From positions 21,966-85,965 of the forward strand of contig NZ_JADMOL010000014.1 of assembly GCF_015558675.1 (NCBI RefSeq): a stretch of DNA of 64,000 nt. The letters run 5' to 3'. Below, piece after piece: positions 16,215 through 27,001 of this stretch (the stretch's first letter is position 1; every line of letters begins with the position of its first letter). Under the pieces are notes generated by a model. It saw only the letters and a list, made by a program, of their open reading frames with translations, searched no databases and had not been told where the DNA came from. The position numbers were made by a program, and so were the translations under genes. Source of the stretch: Paenibacillus sp. 1001270B_150601_E10 (GTDB taxonomy: Bacteria > Bacillota > Bacilli > Paenibacillales > Paenibacillaceae).

Positions 16215-17001
16215 CGCGTATTTGGAGCTGATTCGAATCCGCTTTTTGACGATGCTCGCCTATCGCGTCAATTATTACTCCGGCATTCTGATCTATACGC
16301 TGAATATCGGCGTGTACTACTTTACGTGGCAGGCCATCTATGGGGGCCAAGGGACGCTCGCGGGCTTTACAGCGGATCAGATGACGACATACATTGCGGT
16401 ATCATGGATGGCGCGAGCCTTTTACTTTAACAACCTGGATCGTGAGATCGCAAATGAAATTCGCGACGGCAGCGTCGCCATTCAATTCATTCGGCCTTAC
16501 AACTATATTATGGTCAAAATGATGCAGGGGCTTGGTGAAGGCTGTTTTCGCCTTCTGCTTTTCATGACACCAGGCCTTGTTATCGCCTGTATTCTATTTC
16601 CGGTACAGCTGCCAACAGAGCCGAGGCTGTGGCTGATCTTCGCATGGATGCTCTTCATGAGCTTTTTGATTAATACCCAGATCAATATCATTACAGGCCT
16701 CAGTGCCTTCTTCGTGGAAAATAACGAAGGCATGATGCGCATGAAGCGAGTGGTTGTCGATTTATTCTCAGGCGTTATCGTTCCGATCTCGTTCTTTCCC
16801 GGCTGGCTGATTACGCTTAATGAATGGCTGCCGTTTCAGGCCATTACGTATCTGCCGAGCTCCGTCTTTACAGGACGCGTGCCTCAGGATGAGATACTGG
16901 GCGTGCTTGGCGTTCAGCTGATCTGGCTCGTCGTCTTATCGATTCCGATCGTGTGGCTGTGGCGCAAGGCGAGGCTGCGGCTCTTTGTGCAAGGAGGGTA
17001 A
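16207..17001 (+). CDS. ABC-2 type membrane protein, subunit 1
   Basis: 264 residues with about six hydrophobic segments (for example YSGILIYTLNIGVYYFTW, LLLFMTPGLVIACILF, LIWLVVLSIPIVWLW). The EIANEIRDGSVAIQFIRPYNY loop is typical of ABC-2 exporters that pair with a second similar subunit. It overlaps the ATPase gene by eight bases, indicating tight coupling. The family moves lipids, polymers or drugs outward; nothing here fixes the cargo. Confidence 0.85.
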   Translation: MNSAYLELIRIRFLTMLAYRVNYYSGILIYTLNIGVYYFTWQAIYGGQGTLAGFTADQMTTYIAVSWMARAFYFNNLDREIANEIRDGSVAIQFIRPYNYIMVKMMQGLGEGCFRLLLFMTPGLVIACILFPVQLPTEPRLWLIFAWMLFMSFLINTQINIITGLSAFFVENNEGMMRMKRVVVDLFSGVIVPISFFPGWLITLNEWLPFQAITYLPSSVFTGRVPQDEILGVLGVQLIWLVVLSIPIVWLWRKARLRLFVQGG

Positions 17002-17006
17002 CGGGA

Positions 17007-17792
17007 ATGTACTATGCTGGACTAGTATCTGAATATTTGAAAAATTACGCGAAGACCCGTCTGACGTACCGAGCCGATTTTTGGGTTGAGGTGCTTTCTG
17101 ATCTGTTGTTTCAAGCAACGAATCTGATTTTTATCTTCGTCGTCTTTATGCATACGCCAACGCTTGCAGGCTGGACGAGAGATGAAATGGTATTTGTATA
17201 TGGCTATTTTATGATTCCATATGGCATCTTCAGCTGCTTCTTCAACTTATGGAACTTTAGCGAGAGATATATCGTGAAGGGCGAGATGGACCGTGTGCTG
17301 ACACGCCCTGCGCACAGCCTGTTTCAGGTGCTGCTTGAAAATGTGGATCCGCCGTCTCTCATTGGTTCCTTCGTTGGAGCGCTTCTCATGATGGTGACGG
17401 GAATCAATCTAGGTCTAAGCATACATGTAGTGGACATGATGGTGATGCTGGTTCTTGTTGCAGGCTCCGTGCTGATTTACTTCGGCATCTATACGGCGCT
17501 AACGTCCATCTCGTTCTATTCGGATGCGCCAACGGGCATTCTGCCCTTAGTGTGGAATATCCAAAGCTACGGCCGCTACCCGATGACGATCTACAATCGA
17601 TTTATTCAAGTGCTGTTGACCTGGATTCTTCCGTTTGCCTTTGTAGGAATAGTACCTGCTGCTTATTTTATGGAAGGGAAGGGTATGCAGCAGATGGCGC
17701 TTCTGACGCCGCTCGTTGGTCTGATTACCTTCTTTATCGGGATTACGTTGTGGAATATTGGGGTAAAAAGGTATCGTGGCGCAGGCTCTTAA
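17007..17792 (+). CDS. ABC-2 type membrane protein, subunit 2
   Basis: 261 residues from ATG 17007, with AAGGAGGG eight bases ahead; the longer frame from 16953 runs inside the previous gene. About six membrane segments, and the RYIVKGEMDRVLTRPAHSLFQVLLEN loop parallels the sister subunit. The two probably form a heterodimeric channel with the ATPase at 15012. It is the last gene of the exporter operon. No clear terminator follows; an ATACACGAC/GTCGTGTAT hairpin at 17871-17899 lacks a T run. Confidence 0.85.
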   Translation: MYYAGLVSEYLKNYAKTRLTYRADFWVEVLSDLLFQATNLIFIFVVFMHTPTLAGWTRDEMVFVYGYFMIPYGIFSCFFNLWNFSERYIVKGEMDRVLTRPAHSLFQVLLENVDPPSLIGSFVGALLMMVTGINLGLSIHVVDMMVMLVLVAGSVLIYFGIYTALTSISFYSDAPTGILPLVWNIQSYGRYPMTIYNRFIQVLLTWILPFAFVGIVPAAYFMEGKGMQQMALLTPLVGLITFFIGITLWNIGVKRYRGAGS

Positions 17793-17956
17793 GCGGACGT
17801 GTCACACAGCAGCAATTGCAGGAATATTTGTCCTTGCAGTGCGACAGGAAGAGGATTACTCATTTCGTCTATACACGACGAATCATAGAGGTCGTGTATT
17901 CACGCATGTAATTGGCATTGATCATGACATTCAATAAAGACTAGAGGTGCATAGTA

Positions 17957-18427
17957 ATGACACAGCAAGTTGAAGTTGGACAAGCAGTGCCTGACTTTAC
18001 ATTGCCAGGCTCGAATGGGGAGCAGGTAAGCTTAAGTCAGTTCCGCGGGCAGAAGGTCGTGATTTACTTTTATCCAAAAGATATGACGCCTGGTTGCACA
18101 CAGGAGGCTTGTGACTTTAGAGATTATCATGGGGACTTTGCGAAGCATAACACGGTCGTGCTCGGCATCAGTCCTGATGATTTGAAGCGACATGGCAAGT
18201 TTATTGTGAAGCACGAGCTTCCATTTACACTGCTGTCGGATACCGAACATGAGGTTGCCGACCTGTTCGGCGTATGGCAGCTGAAGAAGATGTATGGACG
18301 TGAATTCTACGGCATCGTTCGCTCTACCTTCCTCATCGATGAGCAAGGAATGCTTGCTCATGCATGGCGTAGCGTAAAGGTTAAGGGACATACAGACGAG
18401 GTTCTTGCCGCAGTGAAAGGCGAATAA
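17957..18427 (+). CDS. bcp: Thiol peroxidase of the Bcp/PrxQ type
   Basis: 156 residues, thioredoxin fold. TPGCTQEACDFRD holds the peroxidatic Cys47 and resolving Cys52 in the Bcp spacing. FYPKDMTPG and RSTFLID are further family marks. It reduces hydrogen and organic hydroperoxides using thioredoxin. The neighbourhood with gsaB and an ABC exporter matches a Bacillus arrangement (ygaF/bcp next to gsaB and perR, from memory). No PerR gene is in the window, and I found no convincing PerR box ahead of the gene. Confidence 0.93.
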   Translation: MTQQVEVGQAVPDFTLPGSNGEQVSLSQFRGQKVVIYFYPKDMTPGCTQEACDFRDYHGDFAKHNTVVLGISPDDLKRHGKFIVKHELPFTLLSDTEHEVADLFGVWQLKKMYGREFYGIVRSTFLIDEQGMLAHAWRSVKVKGHTDEVLAAVKGE

Positions 18428-18571
18428 TGGACTGCGCGCCTTTTAAGATACGAGGAGTACTCTCAAGTGGTGAAGGATTATGATTTGTACTCATTCAACA
18501 TTTCCCCTGCTTACATCGCGTTAGCTGCTATTATACAGAACGGGCCTTTCAAAGAGGACAGCCGCACTGTT

Positions 18572-18597
18572 ACAACGCCATAGCCTGGCATACTTTA
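18572..18597 (+). promoter_or_regulatory. Possible SigK-type promoter of the amidase gene
   Basis: CATACTTTA at 18589-18597 fits the mother-cell SigK -10 pattern CATANNNTA. An AC at 18572-18573 lies 15 bases ahead, close to the usual spacing. The gene resembles cwlC, which is SigK-controlled in B. subtilis. Short consensus, so tentative. Confidence 0.35.
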
Positions 18598-18659
18598 TCA
18601 ATAGATAGATTTTGTTGATAATGGTATACATTCAAAGATTGAATAGGGTGGTGTATACG

Positions 18660-19388
18660 ATGGCAGCTAAAGTCGTGATGTGGGATCCAGGACATGGAGG
18701 GACTGATTCAGGCGCGGTAGGGAACGGACTCCAGGAAAAGGACATCGTGCTTCGCATTGCTTTAGAAGCTTCACGCCGATTGATGGCCGAGTATGAAGGT
18801 GTCACCAGTCTATTGACAAGATCGACTGATGTATTCATTGAGCTTCAGGCCCGTACAGATATGGCGAATAAGGCGAATGCAGACCTATTCATCTCGATTC
18901 ATTGCAACTCAGGCGGAGGCGCAGGAGGCTTCGAATCCTATACGTATATCGGCACATCGAATAAGACTACGGCGGACCTGCAGCAGGCGGTGCATAGTGA
19001 GATTATAACACGACTCAAGCCCTTTGCCGTTCAGGACCGTGGTCAGAAAAAGGCCAATTTCCATGTGCTGCGTGAAACGAGCATGCCGGCTCTTCTTACG
19101 GAGAACCTGTTCGTTGATGTCGCCTCAGATGCGGCGAAGCTTAACAATCCCGATGTAATCGTGGCTATTGTTAGCGGCCATGTTGCCGGTGTAGCAACGG
19201 TGTTGGGCCTTCAGAAGAAGCCCGTTGATCCGAATGCGGTGACCATTGCCGTTAATGGTCAGTTCGTCTCGCCAGGCATCAATATGAATGGAACGACTTA
19301 TGCACCGGTGAGGGCTGTCGCGGAGGCGTTAGGAGCAACCGTCAACTGGAATCAGGATCTGAAGCGAGTCGATATCCGGACGCCTTAG
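18660..19388 (+). CDS. N-acetylmuramoyl-L-alanine amidase (CwlC-like) with copper-amine-oxidase-N type domain
   Basis: 242 residues from ATG 18660; the frame also opens at 18612. The Amidase_3 domain (about 3-180) has the zinc ligands in DPGHGG (His12), the LQEKD glutamate and SIHCNSGGG, plus the MPALLTENLF motif. It cuts the amide bond between muramic acid and the peptide stem. It closely resembles the CwlC catalytic domain, with no signal peptide. That suits release by mother-cell lysis. Where CwlC has SPOR repeats, residues about 188-242 here form a copper amine oxidase N-type domain (TIAVNGQFV..GTTYAPVRAVAEALGATVNWN), a likely wall-binding module common in Paenibacillaceae. Confidence 0.87.
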   Translation: MAAKVVMWDPGHGGTDSGAVGNGLQEKDIVLRIALEASRRLMAEYEGVTSLLTRSTDVFIELQARTDMANKANADLFISIHCNSGGGAGGFESYTYIGTSNKTTADLQQAVHSEIITRLKPFAVQDRGQKKANFHVLRETSMPALLTENLFVDVASDAAKLNNPDVIVAIVSGHVAGVATVLGLQKKPVDPNAVTIAVNGQFVSPGINMNGTTYAPVRAVAEALGATVNWNQDLKRVDIRTP

Positions 19389-19460
19389 ATGATTGATCTA
19401 GAGTCAGGGGTGCTTACTATGGGTCAGGGCTCTATACAGCTAGTTTGACATTTTAAGATG

Positions 19461-19493
19461 AAAAGGGTGAGGCACATGTGCCTCACCCTTTTT
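19461..19493. terminator. Bidirectional terminator, perfect palindrome
   Basis: AAAAGGGTGAGGCAC and its exact complement meet around ATG to form a 32-base palindrome flanked by A and T runs. It serves the amidase gene (plus) and the DUF4261 gene (minus), which converge here. Confidence 0.92.
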
Positions 19494-19513
19494 GACTATT
19501 TACCATTCATCCA

Positions 19514-20434
19514 CTAATCCTGCGGGACCATGTCGCTTTGTCTTCCTGCATAATACGGCTCGCCTGGATCAAGATCAATGACAACACGCTGCGGTGCCGC
19601 CAGTGCATATTGATGCTCACAGCGCCAGCGCATGTCTTCGGTGAAGCCGATCGTTTCGCCATCTGCGATAATATCTCCCTGGTTGAACACATAATAAGCG
19701 ATATTGCCGAGGTTGTCGGCCACTTCAGACGGGTCTAGCTCATAAAAGTGACACTGAATATCTGGAATGCCAAGCGCTGCGAGTCCAAGAGTATCCATCA
19801 GGCCTTCTGAACGGCTACCTTCTGGACGCTCGACATTGTAGAAGCGCACATTCATTGCGCCGTATAGCAGAGCACCTTCCTCAATCGCTGCCAAGTAAGC
19901 ATTCGGCTCTACGAGCTTGTCGCTTTGTCGGAAATAGATTGCATCGCAAGGCGCAGCTTCCAGTACAGCCTTCAGAGCATTTGTGAACAGCTGCAAGCGC
20001 ACTTGAGGAGTGAGTCCGGATGCCATCATATCCACAAGCAGCAGGGAATGGCTGCATGCACTGACGGTTTGCGCAGCTTCCTGCCAATGCCATGCTTGCT
20101 CAATCGCTGTTCGATACTCCTCGATTGGGCGGCTCTCGACCTTCATGAGGCTCGTTTGTGCCGGCATCTCTCCTTCTTGATACTGCAGCATATAATTGAG
20201 ATGAAAGAAGTGCAGCATCTGCTCTTTGCTTTCCTCATTCGCTTCCCACACGGCGAGTCTTGCACTTTCAGGTGCTTCCTGATCGGGACGCTCCGTATGC
20301 CCTGTGTATTGCTCCATACGCTCATAGAGCAGCTTCAGATCCAGCTTAGGCGGCTGCTTGTATTTCAATTCAACAGAATAAACTCTAGCAAATCCATAGG
20401 AGGACTCGTCCAATTCCTCTTCAGTATGCGTCAT
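19514..20434 (-). CDS. DUF4261 domain protein
   Basis: 306 residues, soluble and acidic (many Glu and Asp). The C-terminal half contains LMDTLGLAALGIPDIQCHFYELDPSEVADNL, AYYVFNQGDIIADGETIGF, which I associate with the DUF4261 family. The middle part holds HSLLLVDMMASGLTPQVR and CDAIYFRQSDKLV. The biochemical function is unknown; members occur near suppressor-of-fused-like and peptidase-like proteins, from memory. GAGAGGAGC precedes ATG. It is monocistronic between two terminators. Confidence 0.7.
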   Translation of the reverse strand: MTHTEEELDESSYGFARVYSVELKYKQPPKLDLKLLYERMEQYTGHTERPDQEAPESARLAVWEANEESKEQMLHFFHLNYMLQYQEGEMPAQTSLMKVESRPIEEYRTAIEQAWHWQEAAQTVSACSHSLLLVDMMASGLTPQVRLQLFTNALKAVLEAAPCDAIYFRQSDKLVEPNAYLAAIEEGALLYGAMNVRFYNVERPEGSRSEGLMDTLGLAALGIPDIQCHFYELDPSEVADNLGNIAYYVFNQGDIIADGETIGFTEDMRWRCEHQYALAAPQRVVIDLDPGEPYYAGRQSDMVPQD

Positions 20435-20538
20435 TTGAATGCTCCTCTCTTGTTCCTATGAATGAGTATTACATAATAGAATGGCATGGAAATTATAGGT
20501 TTATTATAAGGGATCTTGAAGGGCGGTTCTACTCTACA

Positions 20539-20582
20539 TAAAAAAGATCGAGCCTAGAGCAAAGTGCTCCATGACTCGATCT
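20539..20582 (-). terminator. Terminator of the flavocytochrome-type gene
   Basis: GATCGAG (20546-20552) pairs with CTCGATC (20575-20581), with an inner GAGC/GCTC arm. Read on the minus strand it ends in TTTTTT. Confidence 0.85.
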
Positions 20583-20660
20583 CTCAAACTTTTATTTCAT
20601 AATGCAGCCCTAATAGGTTCATTTCATTGCTTTCAGTGATGTTTATGACCTGCTTTGAAA

Positions 20661-22528
<1,868 letters not shown>

Positions 22529-22550
22529 GAAAGGCCTAGACATGAATAGG

Positions 22551-22648
22551 GGCTTCATGTGAAAATATGCACAAGACCATTATAGGATTGATGAAGCCAG
22601 ATGTATTTGCACATTCCAGTCTTTTTTTATCTTTTCCGGGCTTCATGA
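22551..22648. repeat. Three GGCTTCAT copies in the divergent promoter region
   Basis: Copies at 22551 (+), 22590-22599 (inverted, ATGAAGCC) and 22639 (+). The last two can also pair across a 50-base arm. The arrangement between a reductase gene and its divergent two-component system makes them candidate response-regulator sites. Not proven. Confidence 0.45.
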
Positions 22649-22686
22649 AAAAAAAGTGGCGAGGTTGATGGAGGCTTAGATGAGCA

Positions 22687-24330
22687 ATGAAATCCATACA
22701 AAGTAAGACAGCGATATACGCGGGAGGCTGCTTCATGCTGCTGTTTCTGGCACTGCTTGTCGCGATATACATGGAAATGAACTACACTGTCGTTCCTTTG
22801 AACAAAAGCTTAACCCAGCAGGTGGTGAACGCAAGAAGCGACCAGATCAATGATTGGTTTACTCAGCGCATAGGCGAGATTGATATGCTTGCGTCTCTCG
22901 CATCGGATCATAAGTGGTCGAGAGATGAGCTGCTACAAGAAATTCGCAAATTAGAAGCGAAAAAGGGTGAGGAGTATGAGTCCATCCGCGTTGTTGACGC
23001 ACAGGCTCATTCCTGGTCCGAGAAAGATCAGCCCTTCTCCATTCTCAATCGTCCTTATTATCAGCGCATGATGGATACAAAGGCTTCCTATGTGGTCAGC
23101 AATCCGATCTTTTCCAAGGCAAATGGGGTGGAGATCGTCGTTATTTTATATAAGGTCAGTCCCGCTGTGGATGACGAGGTTGTGTATATTGCGGCTGCGG
23201 TATCGATCGAGAAGGTGAAGGAGATTGCGCATGATATCTCTCTCTATGATCGCTCAGGCCAGCTCCTTATTGATTGTCGGGCTTTATCGAGCGAATCACC
23301 GAGTGAGCCAATGACACAACAAGCCTCTCGGAACGAGGGGATCAGCACGTTTGAGGCTCCTATTGATAGCGTGCACGGCTGGAAGCTGGTGCTGGAGGTG
23401 CCGAATTCGGAATTGTCGCTTGCGGTCGTGAAGACGCAGCGAACAGCGCTCTTGGTAGGCATCCTGATAGGCGGCGTATTTATTGTCTTGTTCATGCTGC
23501 TTGCGTCTTCCGTTATCCGGCCAATCCAATCCCTGCGGCGAGTAATGAAAAATGTGCAGAGCGGCGACAAAAATGTTCGTGCCGATGAATCACGCACGGA
23601 TGAGATCGGAGATCTTGGCCGCAGCTTCAACGAAATGCTCGTTCAGATGTATCGTTCTGAGCAGGAGAAGAAGGAGATTGAGCTTAGGCTTGTTCACGAG
23701 CAGATTAAGCCTCACTTTTTATACAATACGCTAGATACGATTCAGTGGATGGCAAGGGATTACGGCGCGGACAATGTCGTGGAAATGGTAGAGGCGTTAA
23801 GCACCTATTTCCGGCTTGGCTTAGGTGCAGGAAGTCCATACATCTCCCTTGAGCAGGAGCTTTATCATGTGGAGAGCTACCTTCATATCCAATGTGTACG
23901 CTATGAGGAGATTCTCGATTATGAGCTCCACTGTGAAGAGGATCTGCTTGAGCACAAGGTTATTCGTTTTATGCTGCAGCCGCTTGTGGAGAATGCGATT
24001 TATCATGGGATTAAGCCATTAGGGGATCAAAAGTGCACCATTTCTATTTCTGCTCAGAAGGAAGAGCGGCAGGCAGTCATTCGAGTAGAGAACGATGGGG
24101 CTATGATTCCAGCAGATAAGCTTGAACAGATCAATCAAGCGCTGATTGAGGATAAGTACGATAGCTCCGCAACAGGCTTTGGCCTGTATAGTGTCAATCA
24201 TCGGATTCGTCTAGCCTATGGCGAAGCATATGGGCTATCCGTAAGCAGCAGTGATGGCATCACGAGGATGATCATCGCAATTCCGTTGGAAGGGGAGTGG
24301 AATGGGGATGTGGAAGATCGTAATCGTTGA
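22687..24330 (+). CDS. Sensor histidine kinase, YesM/LytS type
   Basis: 547 residues. Membrane helix 1 (about 10-31), an extracellular sensor region of dCache type to about 250, membrane helix 2 (VGILIGGVFIVLFMLLASSVI), then a HAMP linker. The kinase core has phospho-His in EQIKPHFLYNTLD, N-box NAIYHGIKP and GFGLYSVNHRIRLAYG. It overlaps the response regulator gene downstream, so they form a pair. The adjacent exported reductase suggests the signal may be an organic acid acceptor. GGAGG is 12 bases ahead. An 8-codon frame at 22680 overlaps the start and could couple translation. Confidence 0.9.
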   Translation: MKSIQSKTAIYAGGCFMLLFLALLVAIYMEMNYTVVPLNKSLTQQVVNARSDQINDWFTQRIGEIDMLASLASDHKWSRDELLQEIRKLEAKKGEEYESIRVVDAQAHSWSEKDQPFSILNRPYYQRMMDTKASYVVSNPIFSKANGVEIVVILYKVSPAVDDEVVYIAAAVSIEKVKEIAHDISLYDRSGQLLIDCRALSSESPSEPMTQQASRNEGISTFEAPIDSVHGWKLVLEVPNSELSLAVVKTQRTALLVGILIGGVFIVLFMLLASSVIRPIQSLRRVMKNVQSGDKNVRADESRTDEIGDLGRSFNEMLVQMYRSEQEKKEIELRLVHEQIKPHFLYNTLDTIQWMARDYGADNVVEMVEALSTYFRLGLGAGSPYISLEQELYHVESYLHIQCVRYEEILDYELHCEEDLLEHKVIRFMLQPLVENAIYHGIKPLGDQKCTISISAQKEERQAVIRVENDGAMIPADKLEQINQALIEDKYDSSATGFGLYSVNHRIRLAYGEAYGLSVSSSDGITRMIIAIPLEGEWNGDVEDRNR

Positions 24331-25078
24331 TGATGAGAAGATCATTCGTAAAGGCCTAAGACAATTTATCGAGGAAAGCCCTTATCCATTTGAGGTGATA
24401 GGAGAAGCTAAAAGTGCCAATGAAGCATTGGAGCAGCTGGAGAATGCCCCTCCTCATGTTTGTCTGGTAGATATCAACATGCCGAATATGAATGGACTGG
24501 ATATGATCAGTCTCATGAAAGAGCGGCATCCGTCGGTCGTCGTTGTCATTATCAGCGGCTATGATAATTTCGAATATGCACGTCAGGCGGTTCAGCTGCA
24601 GGCATTCGACTATGTGCTAAAGCCAGTGCCCAAGAGCGATCTCAATAAGCTTCTTGAGCGCTTGGATGAGCACTTACAGGTGAAATATCCTGATGATCTG
24701 CATACCAACAGAGAATTGGTGAAGGAGGGGGAGTCCAGCTATACAGGGGATGGGACAGTCCTCGTTCATAAGGTAACGGAGTATATTGATGATCACTACC
24801 AAGACCCCGAGATGTCCATAGGTCGGGTGGCTTCGATGTTTCATATTAATCCGACCTATCTAAGCAAGCGGATGAAGCAGGAGATCGGGCAATCCTTTTT
24901 GGATTATGTGACAGAGCTAAGAATCGCAAAGGCCAAGGAAATCTTAGACGATATCAACTTCAACATCAAGATTGGGGATTTGGCAGTCAAGGTAGGGTAC
25001 AAAAGCCAATATTATTTTAGCCGGGTATTTAAAAATAGAGTGGGCTCAAGTCCGCTGGAGTATAAAAAGCATCAGTGA
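24308..25078 (+). CDS. Response regulator with AraC-type DNA-binding domain (YesN type)
   Basis: 256 residues. The receiver domain (1-120) has VDDE acidic pair, phospho-Asp55 in VCLVDINMP, and Lys in VLKPVPKSD. A linker leads to two AraC helix-turn-helix motifs at about 155-256 (SIGRVASMFHINPTYLSKRMKQEIG and IGDLAVKVGYKSQYYFSRVFK). The gene overlaps the kinase end by 23 bases. ATG 24302 in the same frame is closer to GGGGAG; 24308 gives the usual MWKIVIVDDE start. Likely targets are the divergent reductase gene and itself. Confidence 0.9.
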   Translation: MWKIVIVDDEKIIRKGLRQFIEESPYPFEVIGEAKSANEALEQLENAPPHVCLVDINMPNMNGLDMISLMKERHPSVVVVIISGYDNFEYARQAVQLQAFDYVLKPVPKSDLNKLLERLDEHLQVKYPDDLHTNRELVKEGESSYTGDGTVLVHKVTEYIDDHYQDPEMSIGRVASMFHINPTYLSKRMKQEIGQSFLDYVTELRIAKAKEILDDINFNIKIGDLAVKVGYKSQYYFSRVFKNRVGSSPLEYKKHQ

Positions 25079-25475
25079 AGCCGTTCATAGGAGTAGGGCA
25101 TATAGTGAGGTAGCTGTAGCTTGTGAGTTAATGCTTTTTGGTCAAAGCATAAAGATAACATTATAAAAATTAAACTCCTCCTTGTTCCCGGTGTACAACT
25201 AGCCTTCTATTAAAATGCGAGAGCTCCTGATTATTTTTATAAAAAGATATGTAATATTTACGAAAGATTCTTTGTACAATTTTTACGTATGCCTGTATGA
25301 GTGGAAGAACTCTATGAGCTTCGTCCCTATAGAGGTATTGCTTCACTGGGCGGCGAAAGATAAGAGAAAGGCAGCATGAATCTATGATGGAATGTCATGT
25401 TGGAAGCGAGACTCTCAATCATTACGACCATATGCGCTTCGGTAACATGATCGAATGACAAGGAGGTTTATTGCG
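25079..25475. other. Gene-free gap before the deacetylase
   Basis: About 397 bases, rather AT-rich around 25140-25290. I see no clear terminator after the response regulator, no riboswitch and no convincing consensus promoter. Confidence 0.5.
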
Positions 25476-26714
25476 ATGACAGATCTTGATCGCCTTCATA
25501 TGAGGCATATGCTCCCAGGATGGGTGCTAGGCATATTCGTAGGCGTATTCGCTGTGCTTATGGCTGCGATGATTCCGATGCAAGGCAAGCTAGGTTCAAC
25601 TGCGCATGCCGCAGCGGGTCAGCTTAAGCCGCCTCACGAGGTAGAAGCGCTCGCAGGGAAAACGGTGAAAAAGGTCTATTTGACCTTTGATGATGGCCCA
25701 AGCACGCATACGAAGGCCGTGCTGGATATTTTAGAGAAGGAGAAGGTAAAGGGAACCTTCTTTGTGCTTGGCAAGCAGGTGAAGCAATATCCTGAGCTTA
25801 CGAAGCGAATCGTAGATGAAGGACATGCGATTGGCAATCATTCTTATGATCATCAATACTCGGATTTGTATCGGGATTTCCGCAACTTCTGGTCTCAGAT
25901 TCGCGAGTCGGGACAAGCGATTAAGAAGGCTATCGGCTACGAGCCTCAGCTTGTACGGGCTCCAGGTGGGACGTATTTGAATTTTGACCAGCAGTATTTC
26001 GATCTGCTGAAGCAAGCGGGGTATATCGTGCATGACTGGAACGTGGACAGCAATGATTCGAAGCGGGTCGGCGTGCCGGCGCGTGAGATTGTTCAGGGTG
26101 TGAAGTCAGGCGCGCTTAGCTCCTCGGTCGTCGTGCTGATGCATGATGGAGTCGGTCATGGAGAGACCGTAAAGGCACTGCCTGAAATTATTCAATATTA
26201 TAAGAATAAGGGATATAGCTTCGAGGTGCTGACGCCAGAGATTGAACCTATTCAATTTCGTCTCGCGAGCCGAGATCGCTGGCATCGCACGCCTGTATCC
26301 AAGGCATGGATCGCAAGCCATGTTGCATCTGTACAGGTTACAGGAAAGCCAGAGGTCGCGAAGCAGCTCAACATATGGACTAATCGTGGAGAAGTGCGCT
26401 TTGCACCAGATCAATACCGTATAGTGGGTGGCACGACCTATGTGCCTGTACGCATGTTAGTGGAGAAGCTGGATGGCTCCGTAAGCTATGATGAGAGCAA
26501 GCACCAAGTTATCATTCAGATTGCAGGAGCAAAGTGGGGGATAGATGCGGCAGCAGGCAAGTCCGTCCTTTATAACGATGATGGCACGACAGCTACCCTT
26601 CCATGGAAAAGTGTAGAGTATAAGCAGCAGGTATATGTGCCCCTTCGGCAGGCACTTGAGGCTTCAAAGCTGTCATTGGTTCAATATGAGCTTATTCCTA
26701 TGCAGGAAGCTTGA
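25476..26714 (+). CDS. Membrane-anchored polysaccharide deacetylase with copper-amine-oxidase-N type domain
   Basis: 412 residues from ATG 25476 (AAGGAGG nine bases ahead). A membrane segment at about 15-34 acts as anchor or signal. The NodB domain shows TFDDGPST (catalytic Asp72 and metal Asp73), the metal motif HSYDH, RAPGGTY and LMHDG. It removes acetyl groups from an extracellular glycan, most likely peptidoglycan. The C-terminal 140 residues (VTGKPEVAKQLNIWTNRGEVR.., GGTTYVPVRMLVEKLDGSVSYD) form a copper amine oxidase N-type domain. The amidase at 18660 has the same module. Confidence 0.88.
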   Translation: MTDLDRLHMRHMLPGWVLGIFVGVFAVLMAAMIPMQGKLGSTAHAAAGQLKPPHEVEALAGKTVKKVYLTFDDGPSTHTKAVLDILEKEKVKGTFFVLGKQVKQYPELTKRIVDEGHAIGNHSYDHQYSDLYRDFRNFWSQIRESGQAIKKAIGYEPQLVRAPGGTYLNFDQQYFDLLKQAGYIVHDWNVDSNDSKRVGVPAREIVQGVKSGALSSSVVVLMHDGVGHGETVKALPEIIQYYKNKGYSFEVLTPEIEPIQFRLASRDRWHRTPVSKAWIASHVASVQVTGKPEVAKQLNIWTNRGEVRFAPDQYRIVGGTTYVPVRMLVEKLDGSVSYDESKHQVIIQIAGAKWGIDAAAGKSVLYNDDGTTATLPWKSVEYKQQVYVPLRQALEASKLSLVQYELIPMQEA

Positions 26715-26770
26715 GCTATCGCGCGTATGAATACAAGGATTCCAAGTTGTTTATTACGTTGCAACTTTCA

Positions 26771-26799
26771 TTGACTGTTTAATTATATTGTATTAAAAT
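26771..26799 (+). promoter_or_regulatory. Promoter of the c-di-AMP riboswitch transcript
   Basis: TTGACT (26771-26776), 17 bases, TAAAAT (26794-26799). The predicted start near 26806 coincides with the beginning of the aptamer. Confidence 0.75.
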
Positions 26800-26805
26800 G
26801 GAAGA

Positions 26806-26935
26806 AAGCTTAGTTCCCGATAGACTTCGGGAAGCGGGGGAACCATTTCCTTGGGGCGCATCACTTTAGTGTGTAGGGAACCATCTTTCCCGAGCCCGTC
26901 AGCTAACCTCGTCAGCTCTAGATGGGTCGAACTTT
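26806..26935 (+). promoter_or_regulatory. Cyclic di-AMP riboswitch (ydaO/yuaA class)
   Basis: Conserved blocks in order: a CCCGA/TCGGG hairpin, GCGGGGGAACCA, GGGGCGCATC, a variable arm, then CCCGAGCCCG directly joined to TCAGCTAACCTCGTCAGC. The last block is the hallmark 3' part of ydaO aptamers (CCCGACAGCTAACCTCGTAAGC in B. subtilis, from memory). Known members bind c-di-AMP and turn genes off. Two terminators follow, at 26961 and 27002. The controlled gene is the KamA-family enzyme at 27091. Confidence 0.88.
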
Positions 26936-26960
26936 GCATGTTGAATCATGATCGTGTTTA

Positions 26961-26988
26961 AGGGACCCGCAGCATCGGGTCCTTTTCT
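26961..26988 (+). terminator. First expression-platform terminator
   Basis: GGACCCG (26963-26969) pairs with CGGGTCC (26976-26982) around CAGCAT, then TTTTC. Confidence 0.85.
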
Positions 26989-27001
26989 ATTGTTATATGC
27001 G

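Noticed and set aside
17871..17899. Hairpin ATACACGAC/GTCGTGTAT as terminator of the ABC exporter
   Set aside because: No T run follows and it is close to bcp; kept only as a remark.
22680..22706. Eight-codon frame overlapping the sensor kinase start
   Set aside because: Well placed after GGAGG, but too short to claim as a gene; noted only as a possible coupling device.
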